Shown: piece after piece, positions 11,184 through 20,917 of the stretch
Layout: the number at the start of each line of letters is the position of its first letter
How positions within the stretch are numbered: the stretch's first letter is position 1
Made by a program: the position numbers and the translations under genes
Notes under the pieces: generated by a model
The model's database searches: none
Told to the model about the DNA's origin: nothing
Seen by the model: only the letters and a program-made list of their open reading frames with translations
Source: Nocardioides furvisabuli
Lineage (GTDB): Bacteria > Actinomycetota > Actinomycetes > Propionibacteriales > Nocardioidaceae
Assembly: GCF_021083185.1 (NCBI RefSeq)
Contig: NZ_JAIGQB010000003.1
Location: forward strand, 248,001-312,000
DNA: 64,000 nucleotides
Direction: 5' to 3'

Positions 11184-11576
11184 CTACTCGGTGGGCTCCT
11201 CGCAGAGCGAGGGTGGCTGGCTCCCGCCGGAGTGGTACTCGTAGGTCTGCCCGCCGGCGCGGAGCGTGATGCGGAGGCCGTCGACCAGCGCCTGGGTGTA
11301 GGACATCCCCGGTTGCGCGCAGCCGCGGCTGCCGTCACGCCAGGTGACCTCCTCGGTGGAGACCACCTCCACCTCGTCGGTGGCGACACCGAGGGTGGCG
11401 GAGAGGTCCTCGACCGCCCGCACGACGTCGGTCGGTGCGCTCGACGGCGGAGGCGACGAGGGGCTCGACGAAGGGCTGGTGTCCACGGCTGTCTCCTCGG
11501 CGCTCGGGGGCTGGGTGGTGCCGCCACAGGCTGCCACCAGGAGGGGGACCACCAGGAGCAGCGGGAAGCGGCGCAT
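11184..11576 (-). CDS. Small lipoprotein with C-Q-P-G-M domain
   Basis: 130 residues from the ATG at 11576 (GGGGTG upstream as ribosome-binding site; GTG at 11588 is an alternative). A lipoprotein signal ends in the lipobox LVAAC, followed by a Ser/Pro-rich linker. The C-terminal domain reads WRDGSRGCAQPGMSYTQALVDG, then GQTYEYHSGG and SLCEE, a small two-cysteine domain I recognise from many bacterial secreted proteins of unknown function. The two cysteines probably form a disulphide. Function unknown. Confidence 0.8.
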   Translation of the reverse strand: MRRFPLLLVVPLLVAACGGTTQPPSAEETAVDTSPSSSPSSPPPSSAPTDVVRAVEDLSATLGVATDEVEVVSTEEVTWRDGSRGCAQPGMSYTQALVDGLRITLRAGGQTYEYHSGGSQPPSLCEEPTE

Positions 11577-11648
11577 TGCGTGCATCACCCCAGTCTGACG
11601 GGCGGACCGCCGGCAGCGTTCCGCTCAGCAAGGCTCCGCACACGACGA

Positions 11649-11680
11649 AGGGGCCGACGGTGCGAACACCGACGGCCCCT
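11649..11680 (-). terminator. Terminator of the subtilase gene
   Basis: AGGGGCCG and CGGCCCCT-type arms (11649-11662 with 11667-11680, one A-A mismatch) enclose the tetraloop CGAA, 30 bp beyond the stop codon of the large protease gene. Confidence 0.65.
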
Positions 11681-11709
11681 CCGTGTGGATCAGGTGAGGT
11701 TCACCTCGA

Positions 11710-14700
11710 TCAGTCCTTGACGACCCTGATCTTCACCTTCTCCTTGCTGCCGAGCACCGCGGCGTCACCGAGGTACTCGACCTTCACCTTGATCTTGCCG
11801 ACCTTGGTCGCCTTCGGCAGCTTGAGACGGGCCTTGCCGTACTCGTTGAGCGTCAGCGTCCAGGTCTTCTTCTTCAGCGCACCCTTGACCGTCACCTCGA
11901 CCGTGCCGGTGGGCACGACCTTCCGTGCGGAGACGGCGATCTTGAGCTTGGCCTTCTTGCCCTTCTTGATCACCTTCGGTGCATCCAGGTCGATCCGCGA
12001 CGTCACCTTCGGCGTCGGGGCACCCGGGGCCGAGACCACCAGGTTGACCGGCGCGGAGGTGCTGGCGAGGTTGGCGGCGTCACCGAGGTACTTCGCGGTC
12101 ACCGGGATGGTCCCGGCGGTCGCGAAGCCGCTGAGCGTGGCCGTGGCCTTGCCCGTGGCGTCCAGGGTGGCGGTGCCGGCCTTGCGGTCGCCCGCCCAGA
12201 ACTCGACCGTGCCCGTCGCGACCGTCTCGCCGGCGCTGAAGACCGTGGCCGTGGCCGCGGTCGTCTGACCGGTCTCGATGCGGTCCGGGTTGATCGACAG
12301 CGCGACCTCGCTGCGCTCGGAGGCACCCTTGACCACGACCGTGGCGGTCGCCGACGCGGGCTTGGCACCCGGGTCGCTGGTCGTGTGGACCGCTTCGTTG
12401 ACCAGGCGCTGGCGCTCATGGACGTCGCCGTCCACGCTCACCTGGTAGGTGAAGCCGGCGCTCTCCGCGGCCGGACCGTCGTAGGTCGCGCAGACGACCA
12501 GTCCGTCCTCGAGGACGGGCCCCGCGTTGCCTGCGTTGACCAGGGCCTGACCCGACGTGCCGGCTTCGTTCTCGGTGCCGATCGTGACCGGCGCGGCGGC
12601 GTTGCCGCCGAGCAGGACCCCGTTGCCGGCGGAGATGTTGTCGTAGGCGAACCAGAGGTCGTTGCTGCCGTCCTCCACCCACGCCTGCATGTCGAGCTGG
12701 CCGTACGTACCGGTCGCGTTGTTCCAGTAGCGCATGTCGTCGAACTCGATGATCCCGAGCTCGCCGGGGTCGAAGCCGTCCGCACCGGCGGTGCTGGCGA
12801 CGGTGACACCGGCGCCGGTGGCTGCGTCGTAGCGGAACTCCATGTCCTGCCAGAGCATCGCCGCGACACCGTTGGGCTTGGCGACGTCCGGGACGGACTG
12901 GGCGGCATAGGGCTCGTCCACGGCCGGGTCTCCGTAGCCGTCGCCGTAGACCAGGAACCCGTCGTCGGCGAACTTCAGGCCACGGTAGCTCTGGCCGTAG
13001 AACCCGAAGTCGCCCGTGCCGAAGGCACCGACCGTCACCGAGTCACCGGTGATCGCGTCGTCGGCGAGGATGTCGAGCTCGGCGAGGTCGAGGTATCCGC
13101 CGAACGGCGTGGTGCAGGACTCGTCGTCGGCGCTGGTGGCGAAGGAGTAGGAACCCTCCTCGCCGTACGTCGACTCCAGGACGCCGTTCCACGACACGAC
13201 CCCGCCCGCGACGGTGGCGCCGTCGGTGGCAGAGCCCTCGACGTACGTCGTGCCCTCGGGCAGCGTGTCGGTGATCGAGTAGGTGAGGTCCTCGCGCGTG
13301 ACGTTGGGCGCGACCTCGACGGTGTAGGTGATGGTGTCACCCGGTCCCGCCTCGGCCACGTCCGCGGTCTTGGTCACGTCGTCCTCGATCCGCTCGACCG
13401 TCACCGGGACGACACCGATGTCGCCCGGGGTGGCCGGCGAGGTGCCGAGGGTGAGCGCGCCGTGCCAGGTCTGCCCGGCCTCCATGGCGTCCTCGTCCCA
13501 GAAGGTGCGGATCGAGAACGGCGTGGCGGCAGGCAGGGAACCCTCGGGGCCCTCGGCCCGCAGGTTGCCCTCGTCGCCGGCGACCACAGCGGTCACCAGG
13601 TCGGTGGTGTCGGTGCCTCCGCCCGCGGACGCCTCCCAGTTCTGCACCAGCACCCAGTAGGTGCCCGGCTCGGGATTGGCGATCTCGACGACCTCGTCCG
13701 ACCCCGCGCTCGCGCTGAGTGCGATCTCGTTGGCCGCGGAGACCTCGCCCTTTCCGACGTAGAGGTCGAAGTCGGGCGCCGTCGGGTTCTCCAGCTTGGC
13801 GATGAGGCTCGTGGCGCCCGCAGGCACCTCGAGCATCTCGACGCGCGTGCCGTTGCCGTCGTACGGGTCGGTGTTGGTGCTGTCCTCGACGATCGAGAGC
13901 TCGACGCGGTCCTCGGGGACCAGGCCGCTCGCGTCGACCTGCAGGTCGCTGATGGCGATGGCCTCGATGCCCGACTCCACCTCGGAGCCCGCGTCGCGGC
14001 GGGTGGTGATGTCGATCGAGCTCGGCAGCACGCCGGCCGACGGCAGGACGCCGACGGGCAGGTGCGCCTCGGGGGCCTCGGAGTCCGCGGGCGGGGTCAG
14101 CACCAGGGTGCCGAAGAGCCACTCGTCGGTCGGCATCCCGGCGTCGATCGTCGCGGTGACGGTGACGTCGGCGGTGCCGCCCTCGGTGAGCGACACCGTG
14201 TCGGCGTCGGTCTCGAGGGTCACGCCGTCGGAGAGGTTCTCGACCGAGACCGTCCACGTGCCGGCGCCGGTGGCGGTGCCGGTGAGCGTACGGGTCCACT
14301 CACACGACTGCAGGCACTCGTCGTCGGCCATGCTCGCGGTGTTGAGATCGCGGACGTCGCCGCCGATCGCGGGGTTCGCGCCCTGGTAGCCGGCGAGGTC
14401 CTCGTCGAGCACGAAGCCGGCCTTGGCGGCACGACGGAGCTCGATGCGACCCGAGCCCATGTCGAACCAGTCGGCAGCGGTGCCGTCGGAGTCGGTGACG
14501 GTGCGCTCCGCGGTGGTCATCAGCGCGGACTGCGCCTCGGCCGGGCTCCACTGGTCGGCCTCGGGGAGGTCGAGCTGCATGCCCCGCAGGAGCGTGAGCG
14601 CGCCAGCCGTGTGCGGGCTGGCCATCGACGTGCCGGAGATGAACTCCCAGACGACCTCGTCCTCAGCGCCGGCAGCGGCGAGGATGTCCACGCCGGGAGC

Positions 14701-16461
14701 CGAGACGGACGGGCTGATCATCGACACCGCGCGGTTGGGGCCGCGGCTGGAGAAGGCGGCCATGATGTCGCCGTTCTCGTCCTTGATGTCGGCCACGGAG
14801 CCGGACAGCGCGGCCTGCTCGCCGACGACGGAGCCCATCCACTGCTTGAGGGCCTGGCCGTCGGCGTAGGTGATGTGCGCTGCGGGGAGGGCGTGGGCGT
14901 CACCGTTGAGCGAGCCGCCGCTGGCCTGGTCGTTGGCGAGGACCATGCCCTCGGCGCCGAGGAAGGCGACGATCTCGCCCTTCTCGACCCGGCCGTTGCC
15001 GCCGCGGTCGCAGACCACGATCTTGCCGGTGAAGTCGGCGTCCCACGTGGGGTCGCCCTGCGCGTCGTAGGCGGAGGCGCACGTCGGGTTGTCGTAGGGC
15101 GCGGCGCCGGCGTAGACGAGCGGGAAGGCGCCGTCGGTGGGACCGGACAGTCCGGCGCCGGCGATGTCGGCGGGGCCGGCACCTGCGTCGGAGGCCAGGT
15201 CGGTGACCGAGGCGACGTACTTGCGGTCGTGCGTCGTCGCACCGACCGTCGTCATCCACGGCACGTCGCCGGGGCTCCCGATGGTGGCGGCACCGGGGCC
15301 GGCGTTGCCGGCCGAGGTGGCGACGTGGATGCCGGCCTCGCGGGCGTTGAGGAACGCCACGGCGTCGGGGTCGGTCCAGGGGTTGGACGCGGCCGACGAG
15401 CCGATCGAGTAGTTGATCACGTCGACGTCGTCGAGGATCGCCTGGTTGATGGACGCCAGGATCGAGTAGCCCTGGCAGCCGCCGTCGCAGACGTCGTAGC
15501 CGATGATGTTGGCGTGGGGTGCGACACCCTTGATCCTCGAGGTCACCGAGAACTCGTTGGGGGTTCCCTTGGCGGCGTACGCAGTGGCGTCGACCTGGTT
15601 GCCGGCCGTGGTGCTGCCGGTGTGACTGCCGTGGCCGTCGTCGTCGTAGGGGTCGTCGAACGGGTTGCCGCCGGCCGCGGGGTTCTCGAAGTTGTAGTAG
15701 CCGATCAGCTTGTCGTTGCAACCCCAGGCAGCGACGTACTGCGCGGTGTTGTCGGGGTCGCACATGCCGAGGTAGTTGCCCTCGCCGAGCGGGTTGGTGT
15801 GGTCGTAGCCGTCGCCACCGTCCTCCACGGGCACCACGTCGGCGAACGACGGGTTGCTCGGGTTGAGGCCGGAGTCGAGGATGCCGACGATGACGCCCTC
15901 GCCCTTGTTGCCCTCGAACGCGGAGGGGACGTTGGTGCCGTCCCAGACGGTGTCGGCGCCGATCCACTCGGGGCCCTCGTCGGTGGTGAGCTCGCGCTCG
16001 AAGTCGACCTGGACGGCAGCGACGCCGTCGAGCCGGGAGACCTTCTGCGCCTGGGCGCGTGTCAGGGTGACCGCGATGCCGTTGATCGCCTCGGTGTAGC
16101 GGTAGAGCACCTCGGCGCTGCCACCGGTGACCTCGGAGATCGAGGAGACCAGGTCGGTCTGCTCGGACTTGATCTCCGATCGGTAGGCCGACTCCGACTG
16201 CGCGCGGGCCCCGCCGCGGCTCTCGGCACTGTCGCGGGTCGGCACGGCAGGGGCGTCCAGCTGGACGATGTAGGTCTCGGCCTTCTTGCCGGTGCCCAGC
16301 TCGAGCACCGTGCCCTTGTCGAAGGCGGTGGCGGGCGTGGCCTGCTCGGGCTTGACGGTGCCGGGGTCGAAGTCGGCTGCGGTGGCAGCCGTCCCCCACG
16401 GCACGAGTAGTGCGGCAGCGACGCTGGTGGCAGCGCCGGCCGCGATGGTACGACGGATCAC
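11710..16461 (-). CDS. Very large secreted S8 subtilisin-like protease with C-terminal repeat domains
   Basis: 1583 residues from the GTG at 16461, chosen because GGGAG precedes it at a proper distance (GTG at 16491 lacks one). Signal peptide, then an I9-type propeptide (AETYIVQLDAPAVP; ALTRAQAQKV). Catalytic triad Asp196 (GILDSGLNPS), His277 (DGHGSHTGS) and Ser612 (SGTSMASPH), with the oxyanion Asn in SAGNAGPGA. A PA domain lies between His and Ser (IVVCDRGGNGRVEKG, HITYADG). After the protease come a pre-peptidase-like region, a DUF11-type repeat (GDTITYTVEV, ITDTLPEGTTYV), a large beta domain, and two Ig-like bacterial repeats. The Lys-rich C-terminus has no obvious sorting signal. Probably a wall-associated or secreted degradative protease. 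Confidence 0.93.
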   Translation of the reverse strand: MIRRTIAAGAATSVAAALLVPWGTAATAADFDPGTVKPEQATPATAFDKGTVLELGTGKKAETYIVQLDAPAVPTRDSAESRGGARAQSESAYRSEIKSEQTDLVSSISEVTGGSAEVLYRYTEAINGIAVTLTRAQAQKVSRLDGVAAVQVDFERELTTDEGPEWIGADTVWDGTNVPSAFEGNKGEGVIVGILDSGLNPSNPSFADVVPVEDGGDGYDHTNPLGEGNYLGMCDPDNTAQYVAAWGCNDKLIGYYNFENPAAGGNPFDDPYDDDGHGSHTGSTTAGNQVDATAYAAKGTPNEFSVTSRIKGVAPHANIIGYDVCDGGCQGYSILASINQAILDDVDVINYSIGSSAASNPWTDPDAVAFLNAREAGIHVATSAGNAGPGAATIGSPGDVPWMTTVGATTHDRKYVASVTDLASDAGAGPADIAGAGLSGPTDGAFPLVYAGAAPYDNPTCASAYDAQGDPTWDADFTGKIVVCDRGGNGRVEKGEIVAFLGAEGMVLANDQASGGSLNGDAHALPAAHITYADGQALKQWMGSVVGEQAALSGSVADIKDENGDIMAAFSSRGPNRAVSMISPSVSAPGVDILAAAGAEDEVVWEFISGTSMASPHTAGALTLLRGMQLDLPEADQWSPAEAQSALMTTAERTVTDSDGTAADWFDMGSGRIELRRAAKAGFVLDEDLAGYQGANPAIGGDVRDLNTASMADDECLQSCEWTRTLTGTATGAGTWTVSVENLSDGVTLETDADTVSLTEGGTADVTVTATIDAGMPTDEWLFGTLVLTPPADSEAPEAHLPVGVLPSAGVLPSSIDITTRRDAGSEVESGIEAIAISDLQVDASGLVPEDRVELSIVEDSTNTDPYDGNGTRVEMLEVPAGATSLIAKLENPTAPDFDLYVGKGEVSAANEIALSASAGSDEVVEIANPEPGTYWVLVQNWEASAGGGTDTTDLVTAVVAGDEGNLRAEGPEGSLPAATPFSIRTFWDEDAMEAGQTWHGALTLGTSPATPGDIGVVPVTVERIEDDVTKTADVAEAGPGDTITYTVEVAPNVTREDLTYSITDTLPEGTTYVEGSATDGATVAGGVVSWNGVLESTYGEEGSYSFATSADDESCTTPFGGYLDLAELDILADDAITGDSVTVGAFGTGDFGFYGQSYRGLKFADDGFLVYGDGYGDPAVDEPYAAQSVPDVAKPNGVAAMLWQDMEFRYDAATGAGVTVASTAGADGFDPGELGIIEFDDMRYWNNATGTYGQLDMQAWVEDGSNDLWFAYDNISAGNGVLLGGNAAAPVTIGTENEAGTSGQALVNAGNAGPVLEDGLVVCATYDGPAAESAGFTYQVSVDGDVHERQRLVNEAVHTTSDPGAKPASATATVVVKGASERSEVALSINPDRIETGQTTAATATVFSAGETVATGTVEFWAGDRKAGTATLDATGKATATLSGFATAGTIPVTAKYLGDAANLASTSAPVNLVVSAPGAPTPKVTSRIDLDAPKVIKKGKKAKLKIAVSARKVVPTGTVEVTVKGALKKKTWTLTLNEYGKARLKLPKATKVGKIKVKVEYLGDAAVLGSKEKVKIRVVKD

Positions 16462-16561
16462 GCGGATCTCCCGTTCGGAGGATGGGCCCACGGCGCGACG
16501 ACGCGCTCCCGAAAGCGAATGCGTACGACGATGCTCGTGGATGACGAGGATGAACCCCTGT

Positions 16562-16590
16562 ATCCCAAGTCACAACAGCCCCGGTGTCAA
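16562..16590 (-). promoter_or_regulatory. Promoter of the subtilase gene
   Basis: On the minus strand TTGACA (16585-16590) and TGGGAT (16562-16567) are separated by exactly 17 bp. They lie about 100 bp upstream of the chosen GTG, giving a long 5' leader. The -35 is a perfect sigma-70 consensus, the -10 is weaker. Confidence 0.5.
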
Positions 16591-16670
16591 CGGCAACGCG
16601 GCACGTAAGACGTCCTGTAACCGGAAGGTAACGCAGGAGCACCTCTCGACAGCGGTCACTGGGGCGGGTG

Positions 16671-17819
16671 CTACTGCGCCGACGGGAACCTGTTCGACCG
16701 TGCCACCACGGCGTCGACCACGACGGGCCTGTCGGTCAGCGACTCGATGACGATCCTGCCCGCGCGCACACCGGAATAGCGGTCGAGGACGGTGATCTCC
16801 TTCATCGCGGCGGTCCTGCCGGCGAGGCTGACCACGTGCCAGTCCCGCTTGCCGACGCGCAGGCGCACCGTGCCGAAGCCGCGTCCGGTCGAGGCGAGCA
16901 GCCGCAGCTCACCGACCGTCGCACGAGGGAGCACCAGACGCGCCCCGCGGCGGGTGGCCCGCAGGGCGGCGCCGCGGAAGTAGCCGTCGCCGCGGACCGT
17001 CCGCCAGCCGCGCTGCCGGCGGAGGTCGGTCGGGACGTAGAACTCGACGGGCTCCGACCACGCGCTGGCGTTGCCGGCGCGGTCCACCGAGCGCGCGGTG
17101 AAGCGGTGCCGGCCCGCGCCGGGCGTCGCGAGCTCGAAGCGCCCGCCGGTGCAGGGGATCGCCCGGCCGTTGTCGCGGCACTCGAAGGTGGAGCCGGGCT
17201 CGCTGCTGTTGATCCGGATCGGCATGCTGCCGGAGGTGACGACGGGCTGGGTCGGCGTCTGCTCGTCGTACGCCGTGCTCGTGACGAAGACGAACGGCGC
17301 CGCGCTGTCCTGGGTCCACGTCAGCCTCGCAGGCGTCGGGTCCAGGTCGGGGGTGTCGGCCACGGTGCCCGGTGCCAGGGGGCTGTCGGGGTCGAGGGCG
17401 GTGTCGCCGAGGTCGACCGCGCGGGCCCGGAAGGCGTAGGAGCCGTCCGGCAGCCCGGCATAGGTCACGGGGCTGGTGCATGCGCGCCAGTCGTGGGCCT
17501 GCCCGGGTCCGGCCAGGGTGCACTCGAGGCCGAAGGGGCCGGTGTCGCCGTCGGAGACCTGCGCGCCGACCGTGAAGGTCATCGTGGACGCGGCCAGGAA
17601 GCCGGCGGCGTTGGGGGTGGTCGAGGCGGTGAGCGTGGTCTCGGGCGGCGTGGAGTCGTCGCAGCCGTCGGAGAGCGGCAGCGCCGGGACCGGTCCCGGC
17701 GGCAGGGTCTCGTCGAGGCAGCCCGGCGTCGCGACGGCCGGGGCCGCGCCCATCGGCACGAGCGCTCCGGCCAGCAGCGTCAGCAGGGCCAGTCGGACGG
17801 CGGTGCGGTGTCGGTGCAC
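16671..17819 (-). CDS. Secreted Ig-like protein of unknown function
   Basis: 382 residues. A signal peptide covers residues 1-30 (LALLTLLAGALVPMGAAPAVA). Two beta-sandwich repeats follow with motifs typical of bacterial Ig-like modules (SDGDTGPFGLECTLAGPG, YAFRARAVD; STFECRDNGRAIPC, HRFTARSVDRAGNAS). The C-terminal region from about 285 (RTVRGDGYFRGAALRATRRGARLVL) resembles a carbohydrate-binding or jelly-roll fold. Paired cysteines suggest disulphides. No catalytic motif was seen. It is on the same strand as the subtilase but 209 bp away, with an independent promoter between. Confidence 0.7.
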   Translation of the reverse strand: MHRHRTAVRLALLTLLAGALVPMGAAPAVATPGCLDETLPPGPVPALPLSDGCDDSTPPETTLTASTTPNAAGFLAASTMTFTVGAQVSDGDTGPFGLECTLAGPGQAHDWRACTSPVTYAGLPDGSYAFRARAVDLGDTALDPDSPLAPGTVADTPDLDPTPARLTWTQDSAAPFVFVTSTAYDEQTPTQPVVTSGSMPIRINSSEPGSTFECRDNGRAIPCTGGRFELATPGAGRHRFTARSVDRAGNASAWSEPVEFYVPTDLRRQRGWRTVRGDGYFRGAALRATRRGARLVLPRATVGELRLLASTGRGFGTVRLRVGKRDWHVVSLAGRTAAMKEITVLDRYSGVRAGRIVIESLTDRPVVVDAVVARSNRFPSAQ

Positions 17820-17846
17820 GGGTCCCCCAGGTCATCGGTCCTGGGT

Positions 17847-19172
17847 CTAACGAGGCACGGGCGTCCCGGTCACGAGCCAGTGGTCCCCGCGGGCGCGCCA
17901 CGACAGCAGCACCCCGCGCGCGCCCATGAAGACGACGGTCATCGCGACCCACACGGCGACCAGGCCGTGCGGGAGCGTGGCCGCCCAGAGCGCGGCAGGG
18001 GCGTACGCCGCCAGGACCACGAGGCCGGCCCACGCGAGGAACGTGCCGTCGCCTGCGCCGATGAGCACGCCGTCGAGCACGAAGACGACCCCGGCCAGCG
18101 GCTGCCCGAGCGCGGCGACGAGCAGCACCGGGACGAGCAGCGAGCGCACCTCGGGGTCGCTCGTGAAGAGCGCGCCGATGAAGGGCGACACCGCGGCCAG
18201 CGCCAGGCCTGCGACGATCCCGCTGCCCCACCCCCAGCGGACCATCCGCCGGGTCAGCTGACGCGTGCTGTCGACGTCGCCACTGCCGAGCGCGCGCCCG
18301 GTGAGCGCCTGCGCCGCGATCGCGACGGCGTCGAGCGCGAAGGCCAGGAAGGTCCACAGCGTGAGGGCGATCTGGTGGGTCCCGATGCTGACGTCGGTGC
18401 TCTCGGTGCCGACGCGGGTGACGGCGTACGTCCCGACGAGCAGGCAGGCACGCAGCGCGAGGGTGCGCACCACCAGCGCTATCGCGGCGTGCGCGGAGGC
18501 GAGGATCCCGGCGCGGTCCGGGCTGAGCGGGGCGTCGTGCTCGCGCGCGGCGCGCACCACCACGGCCACCAGCCATGCGGCGGAGAGGACCTGGGCGACC
18601 ACGGAGCCGATCGCCGAGCCGGCGATGCCGAGGTCGAGGCCGTGGACGAGGAAGACGTTGAGGACGATGTTGAGCGCGTTGCCGGCGACGGCCACCTTCA
18701 GCGGCGTACGCGTGTCCTGCAGCCCGCGCAGCACGCCGGTCGTGGCCAGCATGACCAGCAGCGGGGTGGTGCCGAGGAAGGCGATGGCCAGGTAGGTCTC
18801 GGCGTGGCGGGCGACCTCGGCGCCGGTGTCGAAGGCGCCGACCAGCCACGGGGTGAGGAGCACGCCGCCGATCGTGGCGACGGTCCCGATGAGGACCGCC
18901 AGCCAGATGCCGTCGACGCCCTGGGCGAGCGCGGCGCGCAGGTCGCCGGCGCCGAGGTGGCGCGCGACGCTCGCGGTGGTGCCGTAGGCGAGGAAGACGC
19001 AGAGGCCGACCACGGTCTGGAGGACCACCGCCGCGATCCCCAGGCCGGCGAGCTCGGGGGTGCCGAGGTGACCGACGACCGCGGCGTCGGAGATCAGGAA
19101 GAGCGGCTCGGCGACGAGGGCGAGGAACGCCGGGACGGCCAGGCGCAGGATCTCCCGGTCGACGGCCTTCAC
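17847..19172 (-). CDS. MATE family multidrug efflux transporter
   Basis: 441 residues from the GTG at 19172; the longer frame to 19268 has a non-homologous N-terminus. About twelve membrane segments, beginning RLAVPAFLALVAEPLFLISDAAVVGHLGTPELAGL, a DinF-type MATE start. Such carriers use a Na+ or H+ gradient to export drugs or metabolites. In streptomycetes a MATE gene also lies between rplI and dnaB, so this is probably the conserved neighbour and the genes around it are insertions. It is divergent from the DUF4331 gene. Confidence 0.9.
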   Translation of the reverse strand: MKAVDREILRLAVPAFLALVAEPLFLISDAAVVGHLGTPELAGLGIAAVVLQTVVGLCVFLAYGTTASVARHLGAGDLRAALAQGVDGIWLAVLIGTVATIGGVLLTPWLVGAFDTGAEVARHAETYLAIAFLGTTPLLVMLATTGVLRGLQDTRTPLKVAVAGNALNIVLNVFLVHGLDLGIAGSAIGSVVAQVLSAAWLVAVVVRAAREHDAPLSPDRAGILASAHAAIALVVRTLALRACLLVGTYAVTRVGTESTDVSIGTHQIALTLWTFLAFALDAVAIAAQALTGRALGSGDVDSTRQLTRRMVRWGWGSGIVAGLALAAVSPFIGALFTSDPEVRSLLVPVLLVAALGQPLAGVVFVLDGVLIGAGDGTFLAWAGLVVLAAYAPAALWAATLPHGLVAVWVAMTVVFMGARGVLLSWRARGDHWLVTGTPVPR

Positions 19173-19348
19173 GTGGCACAGGGTAGGGAGAAAGGACGGC
19201 TCGGCCTCCTGAGGGGGTGGCACGCCCCCGACCAATCCGGTTTGTTGGTGATTCCGAACACAGGCCACCCCGGCTCCTCACGGTGTATCGGGCTGCCCGA
19301 ACAGGCGTTGCTCGTCGACGTCCCGGGCCAACTCAAGGAGTAGTGCAG

Positions 19349-20839
19349 ATGACCCGCTCACGACCCACCAAGCGGCAAGGGGCGATCGCCCTGGCCTGCA
19401 CCGGCGGACTGCTGACAGCTGTCGGCTTCGCCGGTCTCGGTCCGATCACCGCCACCGCGTCCAGCCACCGCGAGGCGCCGCTCATCTCGGGCACCCCGCA
19501 GTACGACGGCACCGACCTGTACGCCTTCCGCAGCCCGGAGAAGAAGAACTCCGTGACGCTGATCGCCAACTGGCTGCCCTTCGAGGAGCCGGCCGGCGGT
19601 CCGAACTTCTACAGCTTCGCGACCGACGCGCAGTACGACATCCACGTCGACAACAACGCCGACGCCAAGCCCGACGTGACCTTCCGGTGGACCTTCAAGG
19701 ACCACTACGTCACCAAGGACACCTTCCTCGCCGCCACCGGTCCGGTCACGTCCTTGAAGGACAAGGACCTGAACTACTACCAGACCTACAAGCTGCAGAG
19801 GATCGGCAAGAAGGGCAAGAAGACGATCATCAAGAAGCGTCGCGTCGCGCCCTCCAACATCGGCTCCGCGTCGATGCCGGCCTACTCCAAGCTGCGCAGC
19901 CAGGCGACGACCCGGGTCGGCAAGAACGTGAAGTCGTTCGCCGGCCAGGCCGAGGACCCGTTCTTCCTCGACCTGCGCGTCTTCGACCTGCTCTACGGCG
20001 GTGACCTCTCGGAGTCCGGTGACGACACGCTCGCCGGCTTCAACGTCCAGTCGGTCGCGCTCCAGGTGCCCCAGAAGTGGGTCGCCAAGAACCAGAACGC
20101 GAAGAAGAACCCGGTCATCGGCACCTGGACGACCACCCAGAAGAAGTCGGCCAACGGCAAGTGGGTCCAGGTCTCGCGCCTGGGCAACCCGCTGGTCAAC
20201 GAGGTCGTCATCCCGCTGAAGCTCAAGGACGCCTTCAACGGCTCCAAGCCCACGCAGGACGGGGCCGCGCTGAAGTACGTCACCAACCCCGAGCTGCCCA
20301 AGCTGATCGAGGCCGTCTACGGCATCGACGCGCCCAAGACCCCGCGCAACGACCTCGTGTCGGTGTTCCTCACGGGTGTCGAGGGCCTCAACAAGGCCAA
20401 GGGCAAGGTGACTCCGAGCGAGCAGCTGCGCCTGAACATGTCGACCCCCGTCACCGCGGAGCCGAACCGGCTCGGCGTGATCGGTGGCGACAACCAGGGC
20501 TTCCCCAACGGCCGTCGACTCGCTGACGACGTCATCGACATCGCGCTCCAGGTCGTCGAGGGCGAGCTCGTCGGGTCGCCGAACGACCTCGGGGACGGCG
20601 TCGACATCAATGACAACCCGTTCGACAAGACGTTCCCGTACCTGGCCCTCCCGGTCAGCGGCAGCAACGCCGACCCGCACCCGTCCGCGGGCGGCTCGGC
20701 GAACAAGGAGTCCTCGTCCGAGGGCCTGCTGCAGAGCGTGGTCCCGGGTCGTCAGAGCGCCATCGCCTTCATCGGAGTGGGTCTGCTGGCCCTCGTCGGT
20801 GGCATCGGCGGCGCTGCACGACGCACCCGCAAGGACTGA
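19349..20839 (+). CDS. DUF4331 family secreted/anchored protein
   Basis: 496 residues from the ATG at 19349 (Shine-Dalgarno AAGGAG 8 bp upstream). The export signal ends near ATASSHREAPLISG, the SHREAPLI motif that marks DUF4331 proteins. Motifs DGTDLYAFRSPE and YDIHVDNNADAKPDVTFRW follow. Lys-rich inserts occur at about 150-170. A C-terminal hydrophobic segment (SAIAFIGVGLLALVGGIGGAA) with basic tail RRTRKD looks like a membrane anchor. Function unknown. It heads a three-gene set with a TPR protein and a NicO-type transporter. Confidence 0.85.
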   Translation: MTRSRPTKRQGAIALACTGGLLTAVGFAGLGPITATASSHREAPLISGTPQYDGTDLYAFRSPEKKNSVTLIANWLPFEEPAGGPNFYSFATDAQYDIHVDNNADAKPDVTFRWTFKDHYVTKDTFLAATGPVTSLKDKDLNYYQTYKLQRIGKKGKKTIIKKRRVAPSNIGSASMPAYSKLRSQATTRVGKNVKSFAGQAEDPFFLDLRVFDLLYGGDLSESGDDTLAGFNVQSVALQVPQKWVAKNQNAKKNPVIGTWTTTQKKSANGKWVQVSRLGNPLVNEVVIPLKLKDAFNGSKPTQDGAALKYVTNPELPKLIEAVYGIDAPKTPRNDLVSVFLTGVEGLNKAKGKVTPSEQLRLNMSTPVTAEPNRLGVIGGDNQGFPNGRRLADDVIDIALQVVEGELVGSPNDLGDGVDINDNPFDKTFPYLALPVSGSNADPHPSAGGSANKESSSEGLLQSVVPGRQSAIAFIGVGLLALVGGIGGAARRTRKD

Positions 20840-20849
20840 CCGCACCACC

Positions 20850-20886
20850 GGCTCGGCCGCGCGGCGACTCGTCGCGCGGCCGAGCC
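20850..20886 (+). terminator. Intercistronic hairpin after the DUF4331 gene
   Basis: A 14-bp perfect GC-rich stem (20850-20863 with 20873-20886; GGCTCGGCCGCGCG) with a 9-nt loop, in the 78-bp gap before the TPR gene. It may attenuate transcription or protect the 3' end of the first cistron, so that the three genes are made in unequal amounts. Confidence 0.6.
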
Positions 20887-20917
20887 GCACCACCACTCCC
20901 ACCGAAAGGACGTCCCC

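Noticed and set aside
12385..16410. 1341-codon open frame on the plus strand opposite the subtilase gene
   Set aside because: It is the mirror frame of a clearly homologous protease gene; its translation is a Val/Gly/Arg/Asp-rich low-complexity string with no known motif, as is usual for antisense frames in GC-rich DNA.
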